Assembly (NCBI GenBank): GCA_036675345.1
Contig: JAKFFE010000021.1
Span: 62,001 to 126,000, forward strand
Source of the DNA: JALYOC01 sp036675345
GTDB lineage: Bacteria; Myxococcota; Myxococcia; Myxococcales; Myxococcaceae
Direction of reading: 5' to 3'
Length of the DNA: 64,000 bases
The notes under the pieces were generated by a model. The model searched no databases and was not told the DNA's origin. It worked only from the letters and a program-made list of their open reading frames with translations. The stretch's first letter is position 1. The number at the start of each line of letters is the position of its first letter. This document shows positions 56,511 to 64,000 of this stretch, piece by piece. A program made the position numbers and the translations under genes.

Positions 56511-58454
56511 TCAGGCGCTGGGCGCCAGCGCCGCCAGCTCCACGTCCACCGTGGGCACGTCCATCAGCAGTGATTCCGGCTCGTAGGTGAACTCCGCGGC
56601 CTGCAGCCGGGTCATCGCCTTGGCGGCAGAGGGCCCGGTCTCGCCGGAGAACGCCGCGTGGACCACCCGACCGCCCTCCAGCTGGAGGAAGCCTTCGGCG
56701 GCGCTCTCGGTCTTGAGCAGCAGCCTCCCGGACTTCTTCCCCTGGACGATCAACCGGAACAGCTCCGCCTGGGGGAGCTCGTCGTAGCTGCCGCGGACCA
56801 CGCGTCCGGGGGCGCCCAGATCGATCCGCTCCTGGAACAGCTGCTGCAGCGTCCGGGCGGCGGCGTCCGGATCCAGCGGCATCGGGATCACCGCGCTGAT
56901 CCCCGCCTGGTACAGCTGGGTGCGGGCCAGGGTCTCCGGGGTCTCCCCCAGCACCACCACCGGAACCGCGGCAGTGGACGGCTGGCGGCGCAGAGCGTCG
57001 GTGAGGGCCACGATGTCGTTGACCCCGTAGCGCATCCCCACCACCACCACGTCCGCCTCCCCCTGCAGGGCCAGGTCCACCACGCCCTCCATGGTGGACT
57101 GGGTATGGGCGAACAGGCCCAGCTTGCGGGTGGCGTCCAGCAGGTCGGTGCGGACTCCCTCGTCCGGATCGGCGATCAGGATCTGCCGGCCGTCCGCGAC
57201 CAGCATCTCGCGCAACAGCTCTCCGGAGGGGATGTGCCCCACCAGGTCCACCACCACCGGGTCGAACAGCTTCCCGGCGTTCTCCGAGAGGATGTTCAGC
57301 GCCTCCTGGCGGGAGAAGACCCGGCGGTGGGCGTTGGCCGGGTTCTTCATCAGATCCAGGTACGCGTCCACCGCGGCCAGGATCCGCGCCCCGATCGAGA
57401 TCTCCTCCCCCTTGAGCCCCAGCGGGCCGCTGCCCTCCCAGGTCTCGTACAGCTGGGTGAGCACGGTGGTCACGGTGGCGGGCAGCTTCACGTTGGCGAA
57501 CAGCTTCAGCGGCGCCTTGAGGTGGCGGCGCGCGTCCTGCGCCCACTCCGTCTGCAGCCGGTTGTTCTCCAGGGTGAAGTGGCGTTCGGTGGGCTTGCCC
57601 AGGTGGTGCAGGTGCGCCGCCACCCGCAGGTGGGCCAGCTCGCGCGGGGGCAGGGACAGCCGGGTCCCCACCAGCACCGCCTGTCGGGCCAGCTGGCTGG
57701 AGTGGCCCTTGAGGGTGGGGCGCTGCGCCTCCAGCATTCCCACCAGCACATTGAGGGTCTCGCCGAAGTCGTGGTCCGCGAAGGACCCGCGGGTGATCGC
57801 GGTGCCCTCCCGGGCGGACCCGATCGAGGTCCCGTTCCCCAGGGTGGTGCCGCGCACCCGCCCCCGGGGATCGGTCTCCCGCCGCAGCGGGATCGGGGAC
57901 CGGAAGGAGCCGGAGCCGGAGGCAGCGTCCTGGGCGGCTGCCCGGGCGGCGATGTCCGCGCGCAGCGAAGGCTGGGAGATGGAGGGATCGAAGGAGGCGA
58001 ACGCGGTGGGGTCGCCGTAATAGTGCTTCTTGATCGCCGCCTCGATCGCGCTGCGCAGCCCGATGAAGGCGTAGACCTCGTCCATCCCGGTCACCAGCGC
58101 GATCTCATCCATCAGGCTGGCGTTCTGCGGTTCCGCCGCCACGATGGAGAGGATCTTCCGCTCGGGGTCGATGGCGATGGGGATGAAGCGCTGGGCCTCG
58201 GCCATCCGCACCGGGACCCGGTCCATCACCTCGGGGGGGATCTTCACCTTGGCCAGCTTGTCCGCGGAGACGAAGCGGGTGTTCAGCTCTCCGGCCAGGA
58301 ATCGCAGCAGCACCGACTCGGCGAGCAGACCCAATTCGACCAGGCAGTCGCCGATCTTGTAGCCGGTGATCTTCTGTTGTTGGAGCGCTTGTTCGACCGC
58401 CTCTTTGGTAACGAGACCGGCCTCGACAAGTCGCTCACCGAGCTTCTTCGCCAT
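56511..58454 (-). CDS. Multidomain regulator: MshEN, degenerate HD-GYP, receiver-like, DUF4388
   Basis: 647 residues. MshEN domain at 1-150 (GERLVEAGLVTKEAVEQAL, GYKIGDCLVELGLL). The next domain has the HD-GYP scaffold (LKGHSSQLARQAVLVG, AAHLHHLGKP, YETWEGSGPLGLKGEEI), but the His-Asp is His-His, the second His-Glu is Tyr-Glu and Gly-Tyr-Pro is Gly-Pro-Leu, so cyclic di-GMP hydrolysis is unlikely. A receiver-like domain (ILIADPDEGVRTDLL) has Gly where the phospho-Asp belongs (VVVVGMRYG). DUF4388/PATAN closes the protein (PQAELFRLIVQGKKSGRLLL). It may bind cyclic di-GMP without degrading it. The start codon lies in an inverted repeat. Confidence 0.82.
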   Translation of the reverse strand: MAKKLGERLVEAGLVTKEAVEQALQQQKITGYKIGDCLVELGLLAESVLLRFLAGELNTRFVSADKLAKVKIPPEVMDRVPVRMAEAQRFIPIAIDPERKILSIVAAEPQNASLMDEIALVTGMDEVYAFIGLRSAIEAAIKKHYYGDPTAFASFDPSISQPSLRADIAARAAAQDAASGSGSFRSPIPLRRETDPRGRVRGTTLGNGTSIGSAREGTAITRGSFADHDFGETLNVLVGMLEAQRPTLKGHSSQLARQAVLVGTRLSLPPRELAHLRVAAHLHHLGKPTERHFTLENNRLQTEWAQDARRHLKAPLKLFANVKLPATVTTVLTQLYETWEGSGPLGLKGEEISIGARILAAVDAYLDLMKNPANAHRRVFSRQEALNILSENAGKLFDPVVVDLVGHIPSGELLREMLVADGRQILIADPDEGVRTDLLDATRKLGLFAHTQSTMEGVVDLALQGEADVVVVGMRYGVNDIVALTDALRRQPSTAAVPVVVLGETPETLARTQLYQAGISAVIPMPLDPDAAARTLQQLFQERIDLGAPGRVVRGSYDELPQAELFRLIVQGKKSGRLLLKTESAAEGFLQLEGGRVVHAAFSGETGPSAAKAMTRLQAAEFTYEPESLLMDVPTVDVELAALAPSA

Positions 58455-58485
58455 CGAGTGTGCTGATCCTACGCACGCTCGATGG
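58451..58485 (-). promoter_or_regulatory. Inverted repeat overlapping the start codon of the MshEN/HD-GYP-like gene
   Basis: Arms 58451-58463 and 58473-58485 match at 12 of 13 positions (CCATCGAGTGTGC against the complement of GCACGCTCGATGG), loop nine bases. In mRNA the ATG (58454-58452) lies in the 3' arm and would be base-paired. Confidence 0.6.
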
Positions 58486-58521
58486 CGGGCTCCAAATCAA
58501 CCGCGAAGCGATTGATCTTTC

Positions 58522-59829
58522 TCAACCACCGAGATTTTCGCTGCCGGCTCCGCCCTCGGGGTTCTCATTCTTCGAGGAAGTCGCCTCGATTCCTGAGGAT
58601 GCCTCCGGGGCCGAAACCGCGTCCGGCGCCAGCTCCGCCAGCGGCTTGAAGGCCAGCTTGGGAGCCGCCTCCTTGCCCTCGTTGCGCTCCGCGCGCGGAC
58701 CCTTCTCGGCGCGCTCCGGGCGCTCGCGGCGCGGACGCCGCTCCACGCTGGGGGTCTTGGCGCGGGCAGTGGGGGAGGGCCCCTTCCACAGGTGCCGATC
58801 AAAGCCGCGGGCCACCTCGGTCCAGGTCTCGTGGCGAGAGCCGTCCTTGCGGACCGCCTCCACGAACGCCGAGGCCCCGGTCTCCAGCGCCCAGATCGCC
58901 TGCACCAGGATCGCCTCCAGGGTGGCCGGGCGCGGGGTGGGGCCGACGTCGCTGGCCACCACCAGGTGGATCAGGTGCTGGGTCAGCAGCGGGGGGAAGT
59001 TCTCCAGCTTGGAGGCCTTCTCCCCGATCCGCACCGCGGACATCACCACCGCGCCCACCAGCCGGGCCTCGTCCAGGTGCTCGCGCTGTGCCTCGCGCAC
59101 CCGGCAGATGCCACGCAGCAGGGTGCCGGCGATCAGCAGATCCTTGTCCGCCGACGGGTTCTGCTCGCTGACCCGCTGGGCCTGCTTGACCGCCGAGAGC
59201 AGCGCCTCGCCCACCCCGGCGCGGTGCGCCTGGGCCAGCTTCAGCTCCGGATCGTCCAGGAAGGCCTGCACCAGCGCCCGCACCTGGAGATCGACCAGCC
59301 GCTCGCAGATCTCCCGGATCTGGCCGATGGCCTGGGTTCCGCCCACCCGGGGCTCGGCAGGGGCCTTGGGCTCCCGCGGCTCGCGGGCCTCCGGGGCCTT
59401 GGCCTCGGACTTGGTTGCGGCGGCCGGCTTCTCCGCGCGCGGGGGCGGGGTGAACTCCGCCGGATCGATCGGGCCCGGATCCAGCTTCTCCAGGCGCTGG
59501 ATCACCAGCTGGTTCTTGCCGTGAAAGACGATCACCTCGCCTCGCAGCAGCACGTAGTCGCCCTGGGAGAAGGCCTCGTCGAAGGCGTCGATCTGGTCGA
59601 ACACCCGGGCGTCCACCTCACCGGTCTTGTCCGCCAGCTCCACCGCCAGGAAGGACTTGCCCGAGCGGGCAGTCTGCTTGGCCTTCTTCATCACCCGGAA
59701 GACGGTGTGGACCTGCTGTTTGGGGTGAAGGTCCCGGACGTACACCTTCCGGACCGTCTCCAGGTTTTCGTCGCTTCCCTGCCCGTTGGAAGAACCGGGC
59801 TGCTCCGTCGTCGATTGCGTGTCGCTCAT
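58522..59829 (-). CDS. OB-fold plus degenerate HD protein, YhaM-like
   Basis: 435 residues from the ATG at 59829 (GTG at 59841 is an alternative). N-terminal OB fold (VYVRDLHPKQQVHTVFRVM, FLAVELADKTGEVDARVFD, GDYVLLRGEVIVFHGKNQLV) as in YhaM/CBF1 3'-5' exoribonucleases. The central helical part follows the YhaM layout, but where the HD pair should be it reads LIAGTLLRGICRVRE, and the later His-His site is LTQHLIHLVVASDV. The C-terminal 90 residues are a charged Arg/Glu/Ala-rich tail. It is probably an RNA- or DNA-binding protein that has lost nuclease chemistry. Located upstream of the other degenerate-HD gene with 67 bases between. Confidence 0.68.
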   Translation of the reverse strand: MSDTQSTTEQPGSSNGQGSDENLETVRKVYVRDLHPKQQVHTVFRVMKKAKQTARSGKSFLAVELADKTGEVDARVFDQIDAFDEAFSQGDYVLLRGEVIVFHGKNQLVIQRLEKLDPGPIDPAEFTPPPRAEKPAAATKSEAKAPEAREPREPKAPAEPRVGGTQAIGQIREICERLVDLQVRALVQAFLDDPELKLAQAHRAGVGEALLSAVKQAQRVSEQNPSADKDLLIAGTLLRGICRVREAQREHLDEARLVGAVVMSAVRIGEKASKLENFPPLLTQHLIHLVVASDVGPTPRPATLEAILVQAIWALETGASAFVEAVRKDGSRHETWTEVARGFDRHLWKGPSPTARAKTPSVERRPRRERPERAEKGPRAERNEGKEAAPKLAFKPLAELAPDAVSAPEASSGIEATSSKNENPEGGAGSENLGG

Positions 59830-59873
59830 TTCGGCGCGCACCCTACCTCGGGAACGGCGGTTAGACTTCGATC

Positions 59874-60482
59874 ATGTCCGGCTTGGCACTGCTTCCGATG
59901 ATTCTGCTCCTGACCAGCCCTGCCGGGGATGGCTGGAAGCAGACAAACGTGGACTCCGGGGTCACCGTCTTTACCCGTCCCCGCCTCAACAGCGAGGTCA
60001 CCGAGCTGCGGGGAACCGGGCTGATCGACGCACCGCCGGACCGGGTCCGGAAGGTGATCCTGGACTACCCCAGCTATCCGCGGACCATGCCCTACATGCA
60101 GGAGGCCCGGGTGCTGGGGAAGGAGCCGGACGGCAAGACCCTCTATGTCTACAACCGGGTCTCTGCGCCGCTGATCGCCGCCCGGGACTACGTCCTCAAG
60201 GTGAAGGACGAGTCCCGCTGGGACGAGGGCCGCGGCTTTCTGAAGGTCTCCTGGACGGTAAACCCCGACGACCGCGGGGTGGCGCCGCTTCCGGACGTGG
60301 TGCGGGTCCGGATCAACGACGGCTACTGGCACCTGGAGCCGCGCGAGGGTGGGAAGAAGACCTTCGCCACCTACTACCTGTTCACCGATCCGGGCGGCAC
60401 GGTGCCCAAGTTCGTGGTCAACCACGCCAACACCACCGCCTTGCCGGACATCTTCAAGGCGCTGCGCAAGGCGGTCCGTTAG
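59874..60482 (+). CDS. Exported START/SRPBCC-fold lipid-binding protein
   Basis: 202 residues. Short signal peptide (LALLPMILLLTSPA), then a START-type domain: WKQTNVDSGVTVFTRPRL, GLIDAPPDRVRKVILDYPSY, VYNRVSAPLIAARDYVLKV, YWHLEPREGGKKTFATYYLF and a C-terminal helix NTTALPDIFKALRKAV. This fold carries lipids or hydrophobic ligands; secreted bacterial START proteins may move lipids across the periplasm. No Shine-Dalgarno is visible and a TAGACT sits seven bases before the ATG. Stop overlaps that of the convergent methyltransferase-like gene. Confidence 0.75.
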   Translation: MSGLALLPMILLLTSPAGDGWKQTNVDSGVTVFTRPRLNSEVTELRGTGLIDAPPDRVRKVILDYPSYPRTMPYMQEARVLGKEPDGKTLYVYNRVSAPLIAARDYVLKVKDESRWDEGRGFLKVSWTVNPDDRGVAPLPDVVRVRINDGYWHLEPREGGKKTFATYYLFTDPGGTVPKFVVNHANTTALPDIFKALRKAVR

Positions 60483-61633
60483 CTCAGCTCGATCGCCACC
60501 GCGCCCATGTATTCGGCGCCGGGCGAGCCGAGCACGGTGGGGAAGTCCACCGGGAGCGAAGGTCGGAACAGCCGGGTGGCCAGCCGACCTTCGGACTCGC
60601 AGGCGTAGGCGACCCGGGCATCGAAGCTGTTCTCGGGCGAGGCCTGCAGGTTGGCGGAGAGGATCATCCGGCCCCCGTGGCGGGTGTTGCGCACGCACAG
60701 CCGGATCAGCCGGACGAACGGGTCCTTGTCCAGGTCCGGGCCCTGGGCCAGGTCGGGGCTGTGCAGCAGCACCAGATCGAACGGTTCGTGCAGCGCCTCC
60801 AGGGCGGTGAAGGCGTCGGAGGTCTCCACGGTGGCGCGGGAGATCAGCCCGTTGGCCTCCGCGTTCTCCCGGGCCAGATCGGCGGCATCCGGATCCACCT
60901 CGAAGGCCAGGATGCTGCGGGCGCCGTGCAGCCCGGCGTGGACGAAGTGACCGCCCACGTAGCAGCAGGGGTTGAGCACCCGCTTGCCATGGGACATCCG
61001 GGTGATCGCCCGGCGAACCTGGCGCTGATCGTAGAAGTAGCCGGTGCCCTCACCGGAGAAGAGGTCCACGGTGAAGCGGGCCCCCATCTCCAGTACCCGG
61101 GTCCAGCGCGGCGGGGTCCCGAACAGCACGTGTGGCCGGGAGGGGGGCAGCCCCGCCTCCTTGCGGCGCGGGTTGTCGTTGCGCAGCAGCACCGAGCGGG
61201 CCCCCAGCACGTTCACCAACGAGCGGGCGATGTCCTCCACCCGGCCGTCCATGGCGCGGGTGCTGGTCTGGACCACGAAGTGGGTGTCGTAGCGATCCAC
61301 CACCAGGCCGGGGAGGGCGTCTCCATCCTCGTGGACCAGCCGGCAGTAGCGCGGGTCCTGGACCAGCAGGCTGCGGCGTTCCAGCGCCAGCCGGAGGTGG
61401 CGTTGCAGCAACCCCTCCGCGGTCTCGTCCGCACGGCCGATCCGGCGGATCGCCAGCCGGGCGTCCAGGTCCAGATCGCCCAGTCCCAGCGAGCGTCCGG
61501 CCTCGTCGCGCACCATCACCGTCTCCCCCGGTTGTGGGGTCCCGTCGGTGCGCAGGATCTCCTCCCGGTAGACCCAGGGCAGCCCCTGGCGGAGCCGCCG
61601 GGCGGCATCGTCACGCACGTAGGTGTTGAGCAT
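60479..61633 (-). CDS. RlmI-like PUA/SAM methyltransferase-fold protein, catalytic motifs lost
   Basis: 384 residues from the ATG at 61633, with AGGAG six bases upstream. The N-terminal PUA-like and central domains match 23S rRNA m5C methyltransferases of the RlmI type (RRLRQGLPWVYREEI, GLVVDRYDTHFVVQT, TVDLFSGEGTGYFYDQR). The SAM-binding site is altered (VLNPCCYVGGHFVHAG for the usual LFCYTGGF type). The Asp-Pro-Pro of motif IV is LLHSPDLA, and the Ser-Cys-Ser holding the catalytic Cys is LSANLQAS. RNA binding may remain, but methyl transfer looks unlikely. Confidence 0.8.
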   Translation of the reverse strand: MLNTYVRDDAARRLRQGLPWVYREEILRTDGTPQPGETVMVRDEAGRSLGLGDLDLDARLAIRRIGRADETAEGLLQRHLRLALERRSLLVQDPRYCRLVHEDGDALPGLVVDRYDTHFVVQTSTRAMDGRVEDIARSLVNVLGARSVLLRNDNPRRKEAGLPPSRPHVLFGTPPRWTRVLEMGARFTVDLFSGEGTGYFYDQRQVRRAITRMSHGKRVLNPCCYVGGHFVHAGLHGARSILAFEVDPDAADLARENAEANGLISRATVETSDAFTALEALHEPFDLVLLHSPDLAQGPDLDKDPFVRLIRLCVRNTRHGGRMILSANLQASPENSFDARVAYACESEGRLATRLFRPSLPVDFPTVLGSPGAEYMGAVAIELS

Positions 61634-61767
61634 TCCCGTCTCCTGGTTCCGTTGTCCCGGGAACAAATCTGGAGAGGGTGGGCCGCAGGCGCCACGCGCG
61701 CCGGGTCGACGGAAGGGCAGGCGAGCGGGGCAGCGCTTGATGCGGGGCGATTGGTGGAGGGAGGCTG

Positions 61768-62106
61768 GTGTTCGTGGGAACGCCCGCCCGCCATGGTCGC
61801 TGTCCGCTCGCGCTGCTGGCGATGGCAGCGATCGGCGCTGGTTGCGGAGGAGCAGACGCCACGGAGGGGGAGGGCGGACCCGTCCCCGGGCAGGTGACGG
61901 TGGTCTTCGCCGAAGGCACCACCCCCGCCCGGGTTGACGACCTCAACGCCCAGATCGGCGCCGAGGTGCTGCGCTCTCCGGTGTTCAGCACCTGGTACCG
62001 GATCCGGCTTCCCGCGGAGCTGGCCTCATGGCTGGGCTGCCGCTTCTACGAGGCGCAACCGGACGTCGTCGCCTGCATGGTGGCGGTGGAGCTGGTGACG
62101 GACTGA
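61768..62106 (+). CDS. Small lipoprotein with a propeptide/I9-like fold
   Basis: 112 residues from a GTG preceded by GGAGGGAGG. Lipobox IGAGC (Cys26). The mature part reads VTVVFAEGTTPARVDDLNAQ, IGAEVLRSP and TWYRIRLPAELASW. This recalls the ferredoxin-like prodomains (inhibitor I9 type) that fold subtilisin-like proteases, but here as a stand-alone lipoprotein. No protease gene is adjacent. Ends immediately before the convergent TIGR02265-like gene. Confidence 0.6.
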   Translation: MFVGTPARHGRCPLALLAMAAIGAGCGGADATEGEGGPVPGQVTVVFAEGTTPARVDDLNAQIGAEVLRSPVFSTWYRIRLPAELASWLGCRFYEAQPDVVACMVAVELVTD

Positions 62107-62667
62107 CTAGCCCCACTTCGCGCGCAGGGTCATCTGCTCGGCGGTGCGGTCGTATTCGACGATCTCCACGCGAGGATTCGGAGCGCCGGCGATCTCGATC
62201 AACGCGTGCACCGACCCCTGCATCACCTCGGCGTAGCCCATGAACGGACGGCTCACGAGCTGGAAGTCGTTCGGGGCCAGCTCGGTGATGGTCAGCGCAA
62301 TGAAGTTGGTGCCGATCTTCGCCGACGTCGGCAGCCTCAGCAGCGTTCGCCGCGGACCGATCAGGCGGATCATCGCCAGCATCGCCTTCCCGACCAGGGT
62401 GTCGTCGAGCCCGTAGACGGTCCGAGAACCGAGCCGGAAGTGTGCCTCGGACGCCTCCAGCCCCGGACAGACATCCCGGGCGATCACCTCCAGCGCCCGG
62501 TGCCACACCACCGCCGGATAGCCAGGCTTCAACGGCCGGTCGAGGTCGATGCCCAGCACCCTGAGCTCAGACCTCGTCGTCCCGTTCAGGCTGGAGCCCA
62601 CCCCACGGACGAGCCCCTCGACAGTGGGAGCGAAGACGAAACGGTCGGCTGGGTTCACAGGAGCCAC
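62107..62667 (-). CDS. Myxobacterial TIGR02265 (DUF2378) family protein
   Basis: 186 residues from a GTG at 62667 with GAGG upstream; a second GTG at 62658 is possible. The N-terminal block DRFVFAPTVEGLVRGVG and the pattern LGIDLDRPLKPGYPAVVWHRAL followed by YGLDDTLVGKAMLAMIRLIGPRRTLLRLP match the family as I remember it, known chiefly from myxobacteria, often in several copies per genome. The function is unknown. This gene is one of the better clues to the lineage of the window. Confidence 0.75.
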   Translation of the reverse strand: MAPVNPADRFVFAPTVEGLVRGVGSSLNGTTRSELRVLGIDLDRPLKPGYPAVVWHRALEVIARDVCPGLEASEAHFRLGSRTVYGLDDTLVGKAMLAMIRLIGPRRTLLRLPTSAKIGTNFIALTITELAPNDFQLVSRPFMGYAEVMQGSVHALIEIAGAPNPRVEIVEYDRTAEQMTLRAKWG

Positions 62668-63002
62668 ACACCTCGGAAGAGGAACCGGAGGGACGTTCTC
62701 ACATTTGTCTCCCCCGCGCGTCAGCAGCTCGGGCGCCCCAATCCGGCTCCGCCCAGACGGTCTGCGGATCTTGACCGGCACCTGGGCAACCCGGTTCCGC
62801 CCGCTCTCTCGCAGGAGGCTGGACCGGCGAGGCCCCAAGACAACGGATTGCCCCACAGGGCACTGCGCTGCGATTTCCGGCTCGACTTTTCGCAGCGGAG
62901 TGACCGCACGGGCACTTTGTTGTGTTTGCCCGCCGCGCCCCCGGCAGCTGGGTGCGGAGCGTGAAGGAGGAGGAGGGTTGCAGCTTCTGCCCCGGCGTTC
63001 AG
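62668..63002. other. Intergenic stretch without a recognisable gene
   Basis: 335 bases between two minus-strand genes. An open frame continues upstream from the TIGR02265-like gene through this region and beyond, but its composition (Arg/Pro/Ser-rich, no conserved blocks) is unlike coding sequence here. No clear promoter, hairpin or RNA gene was identified. Confidence 0.5.
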
Positions 63003-64000
63003 CTATTTCCGTCGCGAGGCTGAGGCATCGGAACGCTGGGCGAGACCGACCTCCCGAAGGACGTTCGAGAGGTCGATGTGGTCCTCGGCCAGGAAGGATC
63101 GATCCAGCTGCCTTGCCGCACGAACCTGTGCCCAGGCGAGCGGACCGGCGAGGAGGGCGCACCCGCCAGCGAGGATCCAGTGACCGCGGAGGCCGAGCCA
63201 CCCGGTGAGGGCGGCCCCGACCAGCGCCAGTCCCGCGGCAGCCAGCCTGCGCAGTCCCGCCGCCTTCGCCGCCCTGGTCCGCAGTTGTCGGGTCCGCGCG
63301 GTCGCGACCTCTGGCGGCAAGCCCAGCTCGGCCAGCAGTCCCACCCGACGGGAGAGCGCGCCCCACGCCTGGGTGAAGCAGTCGGCCTGGGTCCGGCCCA
63401 GGTGCCGACGCACCGTCGCAGGCGCCTCGCCTCGTGCCATCGCCCAGGCCGCCAGCAGGAACGTCATCTCCTCGGGCTTGAGGTATCCGCGGGATTGGAA
63501 CGTCCAGCTCGATCCGCCGAGGATGCTGTCCCGGGTCACCTGGGAGCGGTAGTCGTAGGACGCATTGGCGGTCAGGACCCCGAAGCCCAGATACACCGTG
63601 GTCAGGTCGGTGAGGCGTTCCTCCAGATCCCGGTCTGAATCCCCCAGCGAGGCATGATCGCGGTAGGCGTGGGCGACCTCATGACAGAGGGTTCCCACCA
63701 GCAGCGTCGGTTCGGCCAGTCCGTGGGCCTCGACACCGAACAGGTACCCGTGGTCGTCGTCGTAGCCTGCGTACCAGGCCGCTGTCCCCTGGTGCTGGAC
63801 GCTGCGGGACTCACCCCACGCGTCCTCCAGGGACGCCCTCTTCTCGGAGAACTGGCTGACGCTCAGCGGACCCTCCAGCCCTGCGTAGCCCATCGCCCGC
63901 TGGATCATCAGCCGCGCGCCCTCGGTGGTCGGGGTCCAGGGATCCGGGAAGTGGTCCGGGGAGGCGAGGATCATCTGCGCGCCGAACAAGTGTTGGTGCC
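63003..64000 (-). CDS. Membrane-anchored HExxH metallopeptidase-like protein (5' end beyond window)
   Basis: At least 330 residues; the frame continues to the right edge, and the first visible residues (HQHLFGAQMIL) look like protein interior, so the true start is outside. The zinc motif is CHEVAHAYRDH, with an acidic continuation (DLEERLTDLTTVYLGFGVL) that could supply the third ligand. Two hydrophobic helices near the C-terminus (LAAAGLALVGAALTGWLGL, WILAGGCALLAGPLAWAQV) anchor it. Activity and substrate unknown. Confidence 0.65.
   Translation of the reverse strand, partial: HQHLFGAQMILASPDHFPDPWTPTTEGARLMIQRAMGYAGLEGPLSVSQFSEKRASLEDAWGESRSVQHQGTAAWYAGYDDDHGYLFGVEAHGLAEPTLLVGTLCHEVAHAYRDHASLGDSDRDLEERLTDLTTVYLGFGVLTANASYDYRSQVTRDSILGGSSWTFQSRGYLKPEEMTFLLAAWAMARGEAPATVRRHLGRTQADCFTQAWGALSRRVGLLAELGLPPEVATARTRQLRTRAAKAAGLRRLAAAGLALVGAALTGWLGLRGHWILAGGCALLAGPLAWAQVRAARQLDRSFLAEDHIDLSNVLREVGLAQRSDASASRRK

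Noticed and set aside
62668..63366. A 230-residue N-terminal extension of the TIGR02265-like gene, partly overlapping the next gene
   Set aside because: Composition is non-coding-like, it would overlap the HExxH gene in another frame, and family members start near the GTG at 62667.

Overview
The window is high-GC, densely packed bacterial DNA. It looks like a member of the Myxococcota (deltaproteobacterial myxobacteria). A gene resembles the myxobacterial TIGR02265/DUF2378 family (62107-62667), and one lipoprotein has delta-60-type repeats. There are also several signalling fusions (MshEN, HD-GYP-like, DUF4388, PilZ, Ser/Thr kinase) typical of that group. No rRNA, tRNA, CRISPR array, prophage or intact insertion sequence was recognised.

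Layout. (1) 1-12233: two separate clusters for respiratory complex I, nuoC-nuoD-nuoG (minus) and nuoA-nuoB (minus), each behind a near-consensus sigma-70-type promoter. Between them, on the plus strand, lie a membrane alkaline-phosphatase-superfamily protein, a RelE-like small protein, a hotdog thioesterase, and a coupled pair: a BNR-propeller protein ending in a dockerin-like EF-hand duplication, then a lipoprotein ending in a cohesin-like domain. (2) 12303-18746: a possible NuoL/M/N relic, a YfiR-like/TonB-receptor/HAMP-MCP group, and a PHP phosphoesterase. (3) 18809-27071: Rrf2 regulator, deoxyhypusine-synthase-like protein, OsmC, Uma2, nitronate monooxygenase, hemerythrin, arginine decarboxylase SpeA and a ClpX-like ATPase lacking the zinc domain.

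(4) 27076-34759: an apparent minus-strand operon, Hsp70, J-domain protein, CvpA-like membrane protein and a large MshEN protein with a 42-bp minisatellite. (5) 34968-41027: a GATase-like pseudoenzyme, a kinase/PilZ/J-like fusion followed by a degenerate trypsin-fold protein and a CPBP intramembrane protease, then PolX. (6) 41149-51029: Rieske-MoaB-DUF2400, an MscS channel with a cyclic-nucleotide domain, then the housekeeping run holB-holA-metG-HEAT-tatD with several stop/start overlaps. (7) 51019-64000: lipoproteins, HAD and metallo-beta-lactamase-fold enzymes, an acyl-CoA synthetase, two regulators with degenerate HD domains, a START-domain protein, an RlmI-like methyltransferase missing its catalytic motifs, the TIGR02265-like gene and a membrane HExxH protein cut by the window edge.

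Recurrent themes are proteins that keep a fold but have lost catalytic residues (at least six), short or absent 5' leaders predicted from promoter-to-start spacing, and start codons placed inside inverted repeats. Domain calls come from reading translated sequence by eye; no database search was possible. Promoter, terminator and leaderless calls are pattern-based inferences.
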